Assembly: GCA_964461295.1 (NCBI GenBank)
Contig: CAYWTX010000337.1
Span: 1 to 6,009 of the forward strand
DNA from: CAYWTX01 sp964461295
GTDB lineage: Bacteria > Planctomycetota > Phycisphaerae > SM23-33
Direction of reading: 5' to 3'
Length of the DNA stretch: 6,009 bases
A program made the position numbers and the translations under genes. Numbering within the stretch: position 1 is the first letter of the stretch; every line of letters begins with the position of its first letter. The notes below the pieces were generated by a model. That model was not told the origin of the DNA. It was given only the letters and a program-made list of their open reading frames with translations, and did not search any database. Positions 1 to 6,009 of the stretch are shown here, piece by piece.

Positions 1-1974
1 CAGCCACGCGCCGGCCACGGCGATCATCAGCGCGGGGATGTACAGGATCTGCGCGGGGCTGTCCGCGGGGCGGAATCTCCAGATGTCGGGGCTGACATCG
101 GTGCCGGTCCTGTCCAGCAGGCCCAGCCCGCCCTGGCGGGCGGCGAAGGCGACCAGCTCCTTGCGGACCTGCTGGATCTGCGCCCGGACCCGCGAGTCCC
201 GCGACAGCCGCTGCTGGCGATGGAAGAACTCCACGGAGTTCTTCGCCGACCAGTCAGGGAACGTCCACTGTTCGGGGCGATCCAGCCCCTGCTCGATGCG
301 ATGTGCCAGGTCGCGGTTGGACGCCTCGGAATACAGGGCGATCTCCTCGCGGGCCTTGCTCAGCACGGTCGGCAGATCCCGAAGCTCCGTCTGGAAGAAG
401 TACTTGTAGTAGACCTCGTCCTCGATGGCCGGGTCCACCGGACCGTGGCGAGGCATCTCCGGCCACAACGCGCAGTTTCGCTCCAGCACCCGGTAGATCT
501 GCTCCTGGTAGGGATAGGGGAACCACTCCGAGTCGCCGCGGTGCTTCATGGCCGCGATGTCCGACCGCACCATGCCGCGCCGGCACTCGCTCTTGATGAT
601 GTCCTCGTCGGTGAAGTGGTTCCACAGCCAGGCCGCGTCGGGCGAGCGGCAGGGGGACGTGAAGAAAGTGATCCAGTCGTCGGCGGTCTGCGGCATGGGA
701 TTGCCCGGCGGCAGCAGGATGCCCACCTTGTCCAGCCCCAGCAGTTGATGGATCTGCTCCTTCTCGCGCTCGATCCGCTCGGCGGTCCAGCCGCTGCTGG
801 CGTCGCCGTACGGCACCGGCACCGGCGCGCTGCCGATGTCCTGCGCGGCCCAGGGCACGCGCTCCGCCCCAATCCACGCGGCCTGCGGGCCGTCGATCAC
901 CATCGCCGCCTTGCCGCTGGCCAGGGCCATCCGCACGACCTCGTATTCGCGGCTCTCGGTGCCCGGCAGCACCAGACCGTCCTGCTTCATCTTCAGCAGC
1001 AGGGCGAACGCCGCCAGCGAGGCGGGGTTGTGGTAATCAAAGTAGCCGATCGGCTTGCCCGCGTGGCGGGCTTTCACGGCCGGGTCGGTGAAGAACCGCT
1101 GCACCTTCTCGGTGTCGCCCTGGAAGGCGAACGACATCGTGCCGGCGCGATACGCCAGCGGGCGGATGCCCCGCATGATGTCCCGCTGCCGCTGTCCCTG
1201 CACCACGATGCCGTGGCAGATCGGCTCGTTCAGCCCCAGCCGCGCGCCCGCGCGCCGCCCGTACTCCCTCAGCACCATCGCCTTCTGGTACAGCTCCAGC
1301 CAACTCGCGGGCGGGGCGGGCTCGCCGTTGGCGTCCAGCAGCCCGGCATTGGGGAACTCCTTGGCCGCCTCGCGGAACAGCCGCTTGTTGTAGGTCAACG
1401 TGGCTGGCGTCGAGATCCCGGGGCGGAAGCCGGCCACCTTGCCGTCCATCGCCAGCAGGCGGGCGGCCTCGCGCGGATGCTCGAACCCGCCGTCGGCGCT
1501 CTTCCGCAGGAAGATGTCGTCGGGGTTGACGTTGAAGCGGTACACCCGCCCAACGCGGGCCGAGGGATCGAACTGCTCGAGGTACTTCTCCTCGCCGCCG
1601 GCCTTGGCGATCAGGTCGTCCAGCGGCATGACCGCGCCGATGAGGATGTAGTCGCGCAGCTCGTTGAGTTTGCAGTCCATGTAGTCCGGCGGGTTGCCCG
1701 ACAGCAGGCTCATGTAAAGGACGTCGCGCAGCCCGCCGGACTCGCGAAAGTTGGGCTCCACGCGGATGTCGGGGTATCTTCCCTCGAACTGGCTCGCCCG
1801 CTTCAGGTCCACCTCCGGCGAGCCGGAGTTCGTCCAGTAGACCACCTTCTTGGTGCGGACTTCCTCCTCGCTGTTGAGAACCTTCTCAGTCCAGTCCGAA
1901 ACCTCTCCCCACGTGGAAAGCAGGACGCAGACGCCCAATCCGATCAGTATGTACGCGGATCGCTTCGAAAGCAT
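1..1974 (-). CDS. Membrane-anchored extracellular solute-binding protein of a sugar-type ABC transporter, C-terminus cut off; possible binding-protein/permease fusion
   Basis: The frame stays open from ATG (1974-1972) to the left edge, giving 658 residues with no stop. The start is well fixed: an in-frame TGA lies at 1980-1978, two codons upstream; the Shine-Dalgarno is weak (GGTGA just before the ATG). Residues 7-22 are one hydrophobic segment (AYILIGLGVCVLLSTW), likely a signal anchor; LGVC is not a good lipobox because Val precedes Cys. Residues 44-72 (VVYWTNSGSPEV, then SQFEGRYPDIRVE) have the family-1 (CUT1, MalE-like) binding-protein opening. TYNKRLF at 194-200 and GKAAMVIDGP at 354-363 match further conserved family positions. 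The family is usually 400-450 residues. Here the binding region runs to about 515, followed by a charged, probably helical linker, and the last 16 or so residues (LYIPALMIAVAGAWL) are strongly hydrophobic. That suggests fusion to a MalF-type permease, but the evidence lies outside the window. Expected role: uptake of a sugar or oligosaccharide; the substrate cannot be read. Transcribed divergently from the cytochrome-like gene. Confidence 0.85.
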   Translation of the reverse strand, partial: MLSKRSAYILIGLGVCVLLSTWGEVSDWTEKVLNSEEEVRTKKVVYWTNSGSPEVDLKRASQFEGRYPDIRVEPNFRESGGLRDVLYMSLLSGNPPDYMDCKLNELRDYILIGAVMPLDDLIAKAGGEEKYLEQFDPSARVGRVYRFNVNPDDIFLRKSADGGFEHPREAARLLAMDGKVAGFRPGISTPATLTYNKRLFREAAKEFPNAGLLDANGEPAPPASWLELYQKAMVLREYGRRAGARLGLNEPICHGIVVQGQRQRDIMRGIRPLAYRAGTMSFAFQGDTEKVQRFFTDPAVKARHAGKPIGYFDYHNPASLAAFALLLKMKQDGLVLPGTESREYEVVRMALASGKAAMVIDGPQAAWIGAERVPWAAQDIGSAPVPVPYGDASSGWTAERIEREKEQIHQLLGLDKVGILLPPGNPMPQTADDWITFFTSPCRSPDAAWLWNHFTDEDIIKSECRRGMVRSDIAAMKHRGDSEWFPYPYQEQIYRVLERNCALWPEMPRHGPVDPAIEDEVYYKYFFQTELRDLPTVLSKAREEIALYSEASNRDLAHRIEQGLDRPEQWTFPDWSAKNSVEFFHRQQRLSRDSRVRAQIQQVRKELVAFAARQGGLGLLDRTGTDVSPDIWRFRPADSPAQILYIPALMIAVAGAWL

Positions 1975-2118
1975 TTGTCACCGCGAGCGCCGCCCGCAGC
2001 CCGACGCCCCAGCCTCTCTTCCTGTTGAACCCGCCATCATGATTCGCGGCCTGGCGTTTGGCAAGGAGCAACACCTCACCGGGCCTGCGTCGCTACCCGC
2101 TACCTGCTGCCTTCGGTT

Positions 2119-2133
2119 GCGGGCGCAGCCCGC
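2119..2133. repeat. Tight GC hairpin (6-bp stem, 3-nt loop)
   Basis: GCGGGC (2119-2124) and GCCCGC (2128-2133) are perfect inverted arms around GCA. No T-run follows on either strand, so it does not look like an intrinsic terminator. It lies in the leader region of the minus-strand gene, about 150 bp upstream of its start codon, and could be a transcript hairpin, a remnant of a mobile element or chance in GC-rich DNA. Confidence 0.35.
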
Positions 2134-2190
2134 GTTGTGGAGTCCCTTGAGCGGGCCATCGGGCCAGACCTCGATCAGCGACTGGCGGCC

Positions 2191-2240
2191 AAGTGACAGT
2201 AACTCAAGGTCGGTGAAGTGACAGTAGCCGAAGGTCGGTA
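2191..2240. repeat. Tandem direct repeat, two 25-bp copies
   Basis: Copies at 2191-2215 and 2216-2240 abut exactly and match at 21 of 25 positions. Both begin AAGTGACAGTA and contain AAGGTCGGT at positions 16-24; differences are at repeat positions 12, 14, 15 and 25. The copies lie upstream of both divergent genes. A tandem regulator-binding site and the end of a decayed insertion sequence (some IS families, such as IS21, carry short repeats near their ends) are both possible; I cannot choose from the sequence. Confidence 0.7.
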
Positions 2241-2338
2241 TGCTGATGGAAGAAGGCACGAGGCGGTGGAATTCGGGCATCCACCTCCGCGGCCGTCGGT
2301 GTTTGTCACAACAGCCCCTTCGCCCGCCCCGCATCGCG

Positions 2339-2353
2339 TTGAAGCGCGTTCAA
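2339..2353. promoter_or_regulatory. Short palindrome upstream of the HzsA-related gene, possible operator
   Basis: TTGAA-GCGCG-TTCAA is an inverted repeat with 5-bp arms and a 5-bp centre, lying just 7 bp before the GAAGGAG ribosome site of the gene at 2376. Its position would suit a repressor. It loosely recalls LacI-family sites (TGAA, central CG, TTCA), but the odd 5-bp centre does not fit that consensus. Arms this short can arise by chance. Confidence 0.2.
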
Positions 2354-2375
2354 TGGAAGCGAAGGAGTAACACGA

Positions 2376-5030
2376 ATGTCGGGCACGCGAACAACTCCAC
2401 GTCCATGGCAGCTTGCCGTTCTGGCAGCGGCGGCAAACCTGGTTTCCCTCGCGGGCGGTTCAGCCGTGGCAGAACCCGCAGCCCCCGTTGCGGCCGCACT
2501 GGACTTGTCCGGCGAGGCGCGGCGGCAGTTCGACGACCTGGCGGGGCAGATGACGCCGGCGCGGCGGGCCTGGTTCGAGAAGGTCGCGTCGCAGGCATAT
2601 CGGCGCGAGGCCCTGATCCTGCCCGAGGACCGCGACCCGCTGGACGTGGTGCTGCGGCGGACGCGGGCATTGCTGGCAGACCAGATCCGCCGCGGTGCGA
2701 CAGGAGACCTCTCCGCCCTTACGGCGAACCTGGACCGCCTGGCCGCCGAGGCGGACAAGCTCGCGCCGGAGGCGGCAGTCGTCGTGCCGGTTGCGCCGAA
2801 AAAAACCTCCAGGTCCGTGCCTTCGGTCGCGCCGAGCGGCGACGACCCGCTTGGGGAGCTGGGCCTCCCGGGCGCGGCCGCACGCGCGCCGGCCCGGCCG
2901 GCGGCGCAGCTGAAACCCCCGTCGCCCGCCGGGCCGCGTTCGCGGCGGGACGTCTTCGCCGAGGTCTGCGAGGTCCGCCGGCGGATCGCTTTCGCCAATC
3001 CGCTGTTGGACTTCAACGCGATCCTCTTTGCCGCTCGCAGCCCTCTCAACAGCCATTCCGCCAACGTGTACTACGGGTTCCATACCTCGGGCCAGCCGGG
3101 CGGCGGGATCTTCGTGCTGAACGATCCGTTCGGCCCCCAACCCTCCGTGCGAAACGTCCTGGCGGGACGGAAGGTGCAGGCCGGACGGCTCAAGGGCCAG
3201 GAACTGGTTCCGGGAGCGTTCGGCTGGCCGGACCTGTCCTATGACGGCAAGACGGCGGTCTTCTCCTATACCCAGGGCAAGCCGGACCGCGGTCTGCCCG
3301 CGTACATGGGTTGGTGCGAGACGGCGAGTTTCCATCTGTTCAAGGTGGCGGTGGACGGCACGGGCGACATCGTCCAACTCACCGACGGGGTCGATGACGA
3401 CGCCCACCCGTGCTGGCTGCCGAACGGGCGGATCGCGTTTGTTTCAACCCGTCGCGGAGGCGCCAACCGGTGCGGCGGGCCGCAAAAGGTCAACACGCTC
3501 CATTCGGTCAACGGCGACGGTTCGAACATGACCTGCCTGAGCTACCACGAGACCAACGAATGGTCGCCTTCGGTGCGCGGCGACGGCATGATCCTGTACT
3601 CCCGCTGGGACTACGTTGACCGCGGCGACTGCATCGCGCACCACCCGTGGACCTGCTTCCCGGACGGGCGCGACCCGCGAGCCATCCACGGCAATTTCCC
3701 GCTCAGGAAAGGGGACCTGCCCGACCTTGAGGCCGATCTTCAAGAAATCCCCGGTTCACGCAGCGTGGTCGGGACCGCCAGCGGCCACCACGGCCCCGGC
3801 CTGTCCGGCTCCCTCATCATTCTCGATACGGATGTCGAGGACGACGGCGCGATGACCCAGGTGAAGCGCCTGACGCCGGAAACGGGCTTCCCCGAGACCC
3901 CGGAAGGGGGCAAAGGCGACTTCGCCACCGCCTGGCCGCTGAACGAGGACTACTTCCTGTGCTTCCATCGCGGCGGCCTCTATCTGATCGACAGTTTCGG
4001 CAATCGCGAACTGCTGCTGAGCCCCTTTGGTCCGGGCTGCATGGATCCCGTCCCGCTACGTCCGCGCCCCAGGCCGCCGGTCTTGAATCACTCCACGATC
4101 GCCGGCCGGCCGCCGACGCCGGCAGCCGATCCGAAACACAAGGCCGACGGCAAGGGCGACGCGCAGGCGACCATCGTGTGCGTGAACGTTTATGACTCGA
4201 CGAAGCCCTGGCCGGAAGGCGCCCGGATCGCCGCCCTGCGCGTCGTGCAGCTCTTCCCGAAGCAGCACGGGACGTGGATGGGCTTCCCGGAGATCGGAGG
4301 CACGGGCGAGTCGCTGGCCCGCGGCGTGCTGGGTGCCGTGCCAGTTGAGAAGGACGGCAGCGTCCACTTCGCGTGCCCCCCGGGAAAGCTCATCTACTTC
4401 CAGGCGCTGGACGAGCAAGGCCGGGCGGTGCAGTCCATGCAGTCGGGCACCTACGTGCATCCGGGCGAACGGCTGGTCTGCCAGGGCTGCCATGAACGAC
4501 GCGTAAGAACCCCTGTCGCTCCGTCGACACTACCTCTGGCCCTGCGGCGAGCGCCCTCGACCCTCGAGGCCGGGCCTGAAGGTTCCTATCCGATCCTGTA
4601 CCCGAAACTGGTCCAACCGGTGCTGGATAAACATTGCGTCGGCTGCCACAAAGAGAAGAACCCAAAGATGGACCTGAGCGCGGAAGTGGTGGAGCGCAGA
4701 AAGGGACGCCCCGGCGGCCCCGGCGTGGAGTGGGTCGGACCGGGGACCTACTGGAGCAAGTCGTACGTGACCTTGAGCCGTTACGGCTTCGGCTTCAGCG
4801 GCAAGCCGCCGCACCGTACGCCCGCGGAAACCACGCCCGGCCAGTTCGGGGCGCTGGCATCCAGGCTCTACCCGATGTTGCAGGACGGCCATAAGGGCCG
4901 CGTCAAGCTCTCGCCGGAGGACATGCGCCGCATCATCCTCTGGCTGGACTGCAACACGAATTTCTATGGCGCCTACCACGACACCGAGGCCCAGGCCCGC
5001 GGACAGAGCGTGTCCCCCGCCGTGGAGTAG
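2376..5030 (+). CDS. Exported HzsA-related protein: PD40/TolB-like beta-propeller with two c-type haem motifs
   Basis: Complete 884-residue protein. GAAGGAG (2361-2367) lies 8 nt before the ATG, supporting this start. Residues 1-32 form a signal peptide (Arg-containing start, LAVLAAAANLVSLAGG core, AVA/EP cleavage near 32/33), so it acts outside the cytoplasmic membrane. Residues about 50-130 are a helical module with LILPEDRD at 80-87 and RRTRALL at 94-100, also found in the gene at 5368. A Pro/Ala-rich linker spans about 135-190. From about 190 (RRRIAFANPLLDFNAILF) it resembles HzsA-related proteins. Propeller features include YDGKTAVFSY (289 on), DDDAHPCW (340-347) and NEWSPSV (394-400); SGHHG at 469-473 is typical of the family. 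Haem motifs are CQGCH (702-706) and CVGCH (754-758). The C-terminus has WLDCN and NFYGAYHD (856-869), common in planctomycete relatives. True HzsA (hydrazine synthase alpha, about 800 residues) has the same order of domains, but no HzsB/C is present, so an electron-transfer or redox role is likelier; the substrate is unknown. Confidence 0.85.
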   Translation: MSGTRTTPRPWQLAVLAAAANLVSLAGGSAVAEPAAPVAAALDLSGEARRQFDDLAGQMTPARRAWFEKVASQAYRREALILPEDRDPLDVVLRRTRALLADQIRRGATGDLSALTANLDRLAAEADKLAPEAAVVVPVAPKKTSRSVPSVAPSGDDPLGELGLPGAAARAPARPAAQLKPPSPAGPRSRRDVFAEVCEVRRRIAFANPLLDFNAILFAARSPLNSHSANVYYGFHTSGQPGGGIFVLNDPFGPQPSVRNVLAGRKVQAGRLKGQELVPGAFGWPDLSYDGKTAVFSYTQGKPDRGLPAYMGWCETASFHLFKVAVDGTGDIVQLTDGVDDDAHPCWLPNGRIAFVSTRRGGANRCGGPQKVNTLHSVNGDGSNMTCLSYHETNEWSPSVRGDGMILYSRWDYVDRGDCIAHHPWTCFPDGRDPRAIHGNFPLRKGDLPDLEADLQEIPGSRSVVGTASGHHGPGLSGSLIILDTDVEDDGAMTQVKRLTPETGFPETPEGGKGDFATAWPLNEDYFLCFHRGGLYLIDSFGNRELLLSPFGPGCMDPVPLRPRPRPPVLNHSTIAGRPPTPAADPKHKADGKGDAQATIVCVNVYDSTKPWPEGARIAALRVVQLFPKQHGTWMGFPEIGGTGESLARGVLGAVPVEKDGSVHFACPPGKLIYFQALDEQGRAVQSMQSGTYVHPGERLVCQGCHERRVRTPVAPSTLPLALRRAPSTLEAGPEGSYPILYPKLVQPVLDKHCVGCHKEKNPKMDLSAEVVERRKGRPGGPGVEWVGPGTYWSKSYVTLSRYGFGFSGKPPHRTPAETTPGQFGALASRLYPMLQDGHKGRVKLSPEDMRRIILWLDCNTNFYGAYHDTEAQARGQSVSPAVE

Positions 5031-5036
5031 ACCATC

Positions 5037-5061
5037 CGCTGCCCAAGGACATTGGGCCGCG
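5037..5061 (+). terminator. Terminator-like hairpin after the HzsA-related gene
   Basis: GCCCAA (5041-5046) and TTGGGC (5052-5057) pair around a GGACA loop. After one T/C mismatch the stem continues for three pairs (CGC 5037-5039 with GCG 5059-5061). It starts 6 bp after the TAG. No T-tract follows, so it may be a weak or factor-assisted terminator or a 3'-end stabilising hairpin. Confidence 0.4.
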
Positions 5062-5136
5062 CAGTCAGAGCCAACGGGAGACAACATGCAGTACCGCCGT
5101 TTCGCACGATGGGACCGGAACGTATCAGGCTGGGGG

Positions 5137-5190
5137 CGAAAACCAACCCTATCCGACGGACGCGCCGCCCAGCGACGCGAACGCAGCCGG
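5137..5190 (+). repeat. Possible planctomycete intergenic interspersed repeat (KTNPI-type)
   Basis: The stretch CGAAAACCAACCCTATCCG (5137-5155) reads AKTNPI in one plus frame. From memory, spurious translations of planctomycete intergenic DNA often contain KTNPI/KTKPI strings from dispersed repeats, and this segment lies between genes as such repeats do. Only one unit is visible here and no second copy exists in the window, so this is recognition rather than demonstration. The right boundary is approximate. Confidence 0.25.
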
Positions 5191-5352
5191 CACAAACAGT
5201 AACAGAGAAGAAACCAGAACGGGAGTGGAGTTGTCCGGTCCGTTGTGCCATAGTATCGATGCGGCATGGAACGGGACGCAGGAACTCGTTCAACAGGACG
5301 GGAGCGATCCACGATGAAGAGAATAGACCTTGTGACTCGACAACCCGTGACC

Positions 5353-5361
5353 AGGGAGAGG
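5353..5361 (+). promoter_or_regulatory. Ribosome-binding site supporting the start at 5368
   Basis: AGGGAGAGG at 5353-5361 is a strong Shine-Dalgarno-like stretch 6 nt before the ATG at 5368. A rival in-frame ATG at 5314 also has GGAG (5301-5304) 9 nt upstream, so this site favours but does not prove the later start. The later start also avoids an even longer stretch ahead of the signal-peptide core. Confidence 0.5.
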
Positions 5362-5367
5362 ACTGCT

Positions 5368-6009
5368 ATGCATACGGCCGGAAGTCAGGATCCAGGTGTC
5401 AGAACTCAGCCCACCAGGCGAATTGGCCGCCAACAGCTCGCTCGCCTCCGCACGGCATTGTCGTGCGCAGCGTTCTTCGGCCTGATCTCTGGGGCATCGG
5501 CCGCCGAACCGGCCAGGTTGCCGGACTGGGTCCAGGCCGACCACCTCGAACAGGTCCAGCGACTCAACAAACTGATGTTCGTTCTGAAGGTGGATCACGC
5601 TTACCGCGCCTATTACGATGCCAACATCGCGCCCACGACCTTGCATCCGGCGTCGCTCATCCTGCCCACTGACCAGGATGCGGCCCAGATTCTTTGGCGG
5701 CGCACGCGCGTATTGCTGGACGAACTCAAGAAACTGGCGCCCGAGATTGGTGGCACGTTTGAAGCACCACTGGCCACGCTGCAAACGCGTCTAAACACTA
5801 CTGAACCGTATGTGCCAGATTACACCACTTTGTTGATTCCCAATGCGGACATGTACCAACGCCTCAATCCCGCGGACAAAGATGGGATTGGCAAGTACTT
5901 GCATGACGGTCGTGATGTTTGGGGTCACATTGGCAAGAACAAGACGACGAATTACGCTGACCTTGCCCCTGATCCCAAACATCCTCGTGTCACACTTGCT
6001 CTGGATATC
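5368..6009 (+). CDS. Exported protein of unknown function sharing an N-terminal module with the HzsA-related neighbour; C-terminus cut off
   Basis: The frame is open from 5368 to the right edge (214 residues, no stop). ATG 5314 is an in-frame alternative that adds 18 residues. A long basic N-terminal stretch (TRRIGRQQLARLR, 16-28) precedes a hydrophobic core (ALSCAAFFGLISGASAA, 30-46) with likely cleavage near 46/47 before EPA, so the protein is exported; TRRIG only weakly resembles a Tat motif. Residues 97-117 (LILPTDQD, six residues, RRTRVLL) align without gaps to residues 80-100 of the HzsA-related protein upstream, and the similarity continues loosely (PLATLQTRL against ALTANLDRL). This suggests a paralogue or a shared domain. 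Residues about 140-214 (containing YVPDYTTLLIPNADMY and LHDGRDVWGHIG) I do not recognise. No CXXCH is seen yet, but the region where the neighbour has its haem sites would lie outside the window. Base composition falls to about 50% GC after 5760. Same direction as the upstream gene; the gap and hairpin argue against tight co-transcription. Confidence 0.8.
   Translation, partial: MHTAGSQDPGVRTQPTRRIGRQQLARLRTALSCAAFFGLISGASAAEPARLPDWVQADHLEQVQRLNKLMFVLKVDHAYRAYYDANIAPTTLHPASLILPTDQDAAQILWRRTRVLLDELKKLAPEIGGTFEAPLATLQTRLNTTEPYVPDYTTLLIPNADMYQRLNPADKDGIGKYLHDGRDVWGHIGKNKTTNYADLAPDPKHPRVTLALDI

Larger units (their letters stand above)
1975..2375. other. Divergent intergenic region, 401 bp, no convincing gene
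   Basis: This gap separates the start codons of the minus-strand binding protein and the plus-strand HzsA-related gene, so promoters for both should lie here. I cannot assign -35/-10 boxes with confidence. It holds a 25-bp tandem repeat (2191-2240), a hairpin GCGGGC-GCA-GCCCGC (2119-2133) and a short palindrome (2339-2353). The hexamer GTGACA occurs four times: plus strand at 2193 and 2218 (inside the repeat), minus strand at 1976-1981 and 2304-2309. The last two lie in an identical octamer, TTTGTCAC, at 1974-1981 and 2302-2309. Open frames here are rich in Cys, Arg, Ser and Pro and lack the codon bias of the flanking genes, so I do not call them. Confidence 0.6.
5031..5367. other. Intergenic region, 337 bp, no convincing gene
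   Basis: This lies between the HzsA-related gene and the next exported-protein gene. It holds a hairpin directly after the first stop codon (5037-5061) and a segment resembling a planctomycete interspersed repeat (5137-5190). A possible promoter for the downstream gene is TTGTCC (5231-5236) with TAGTAT (5251-5256), but the 14-bp spacer is short, so this is weak. Its last 54 bp (5314-5367) would become coding if the alternative upstream start of the next gene is the real one. Confidence 0.5.

Noticed and set aside
220..2028. A 602-codon plus-strand open frame opposite the binding-protein gene
   Set aside because: It is the antisense shadow of a GC-biased gene: the product is a low-information mix of Arg, His, Leu, Val and Gly without domains or a signal peptide, while the minus strand gives clear binding-protein motifs.
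2040..2193. Possible decayed transposase C-terminus ending PDLDQRLAAK just before the tandem repeat
   Set aside because: The frame is about 50 codons with no start and an upstream stop, and I cannot match it to a transposase family; it may be chance.
1978..2334. A 118-codon minus-strand frame ending 3 bp before the binding-protein start
   Set aside because: The spacing is tempting for a small upstream gene, but the product is rich in Cys, Arg, Ser and Pro, reads straight through the 25-bp repeat, and has no recognisable motif or codon bias like its neighbours.
2460..3407. A 315-codon minus-strand frame within the HzsA-related gene
   Set aside because: It is a shadow on the opposite strand; the plus frame has a signal peptide, propeller motifs and haem motifs across the same stretch.
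2376..5030. Hydrazine synthase alpha subunit proper (hzsA), implying anammox
   Set aside because: The likeness is in domain order and family motifs only; the other subunits are absent and the key Tyr position after the first haem motif is Val.
5086..5202. A 38-codon plus-strand frame with GGGAG just upstream of its ATG
   Set aside because: The product is Arg-rich and uses codons such as CGA, TCA and CTA that the flanking genes avoid; it also runs through the suspected interspersed repeat.
4530..5312. A 260-codon minus-strand frame over the end of the HzsA-related gene and the gap
   Set aside because: It overlaps the second CXXCH and conserved C-terminus of the real gene on the other strand, and its N-terminal part in the gap has no coding character.
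5052..5672. A 206-codon plus-strand frame overlapping the last gene
   Set aside because: It overlaps the signal peptide and shared module of the gene at 5368 in another frame and has no domain of its own.

Overview
The window looks like a high-GC Planctomycetota chromosome, possibly Phycisphaerae-like. The basis is the protein content: an exported beta-propeller protein with two haem-c sites, of the kind annotated as hydrazine-synthase-alpha (HzsA)-related in planctomycetes, next to an unusually long sugar-ABC-type solute-binding protein. This is an inference; there is no rRNA, tRNA or marker gene to confirm it.

Layout. Positions 1-1974 hold a minus-strand gene, cut off by the left edge. It encodes a membrane-anchored, family-1 (CUT1-type) solute-binding protein of more than 658 residues whose C-terminal part is entering a transmembrane segment where the window ends, so it may be a fusion of binding protein and permease. 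A 401-bp divergent intergenic region (1975-2375) follows, with a 25-bp tandem direct repeat, a tight GC hairpin and a small palindrome. Positions 2376-5030 hold a complete 884-residue plus-strand gene for the HzsA-related protein: signal peptide, a short N-terminal module, a Pro/Ala linker, a PD40/TolB-like propeller, and a C-terminal part with two CXXCH motifs. A gap with a terminator-like hairpin and a possible planctomycete interspersed repeat comes next. Positions 5368-6009 hold the beginning of a second exported protein, cut off by the right edge.

The most notable point is that the second exported protein carries, just after its signal peptide, a segment that aligns without gaps to the N-terminal module of the HzsA-related protein (LILPxDxD, six residues, RRTRxLL). 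The two neighbours therefore share a small module of unknown function and probably act in the same extracytoplasmic process. How this relates to the divergent sugar-type transporter is not shown by the sequence. No hydrazine synthase beta or gamma subunit is present, so an anammox role should not be assumed.
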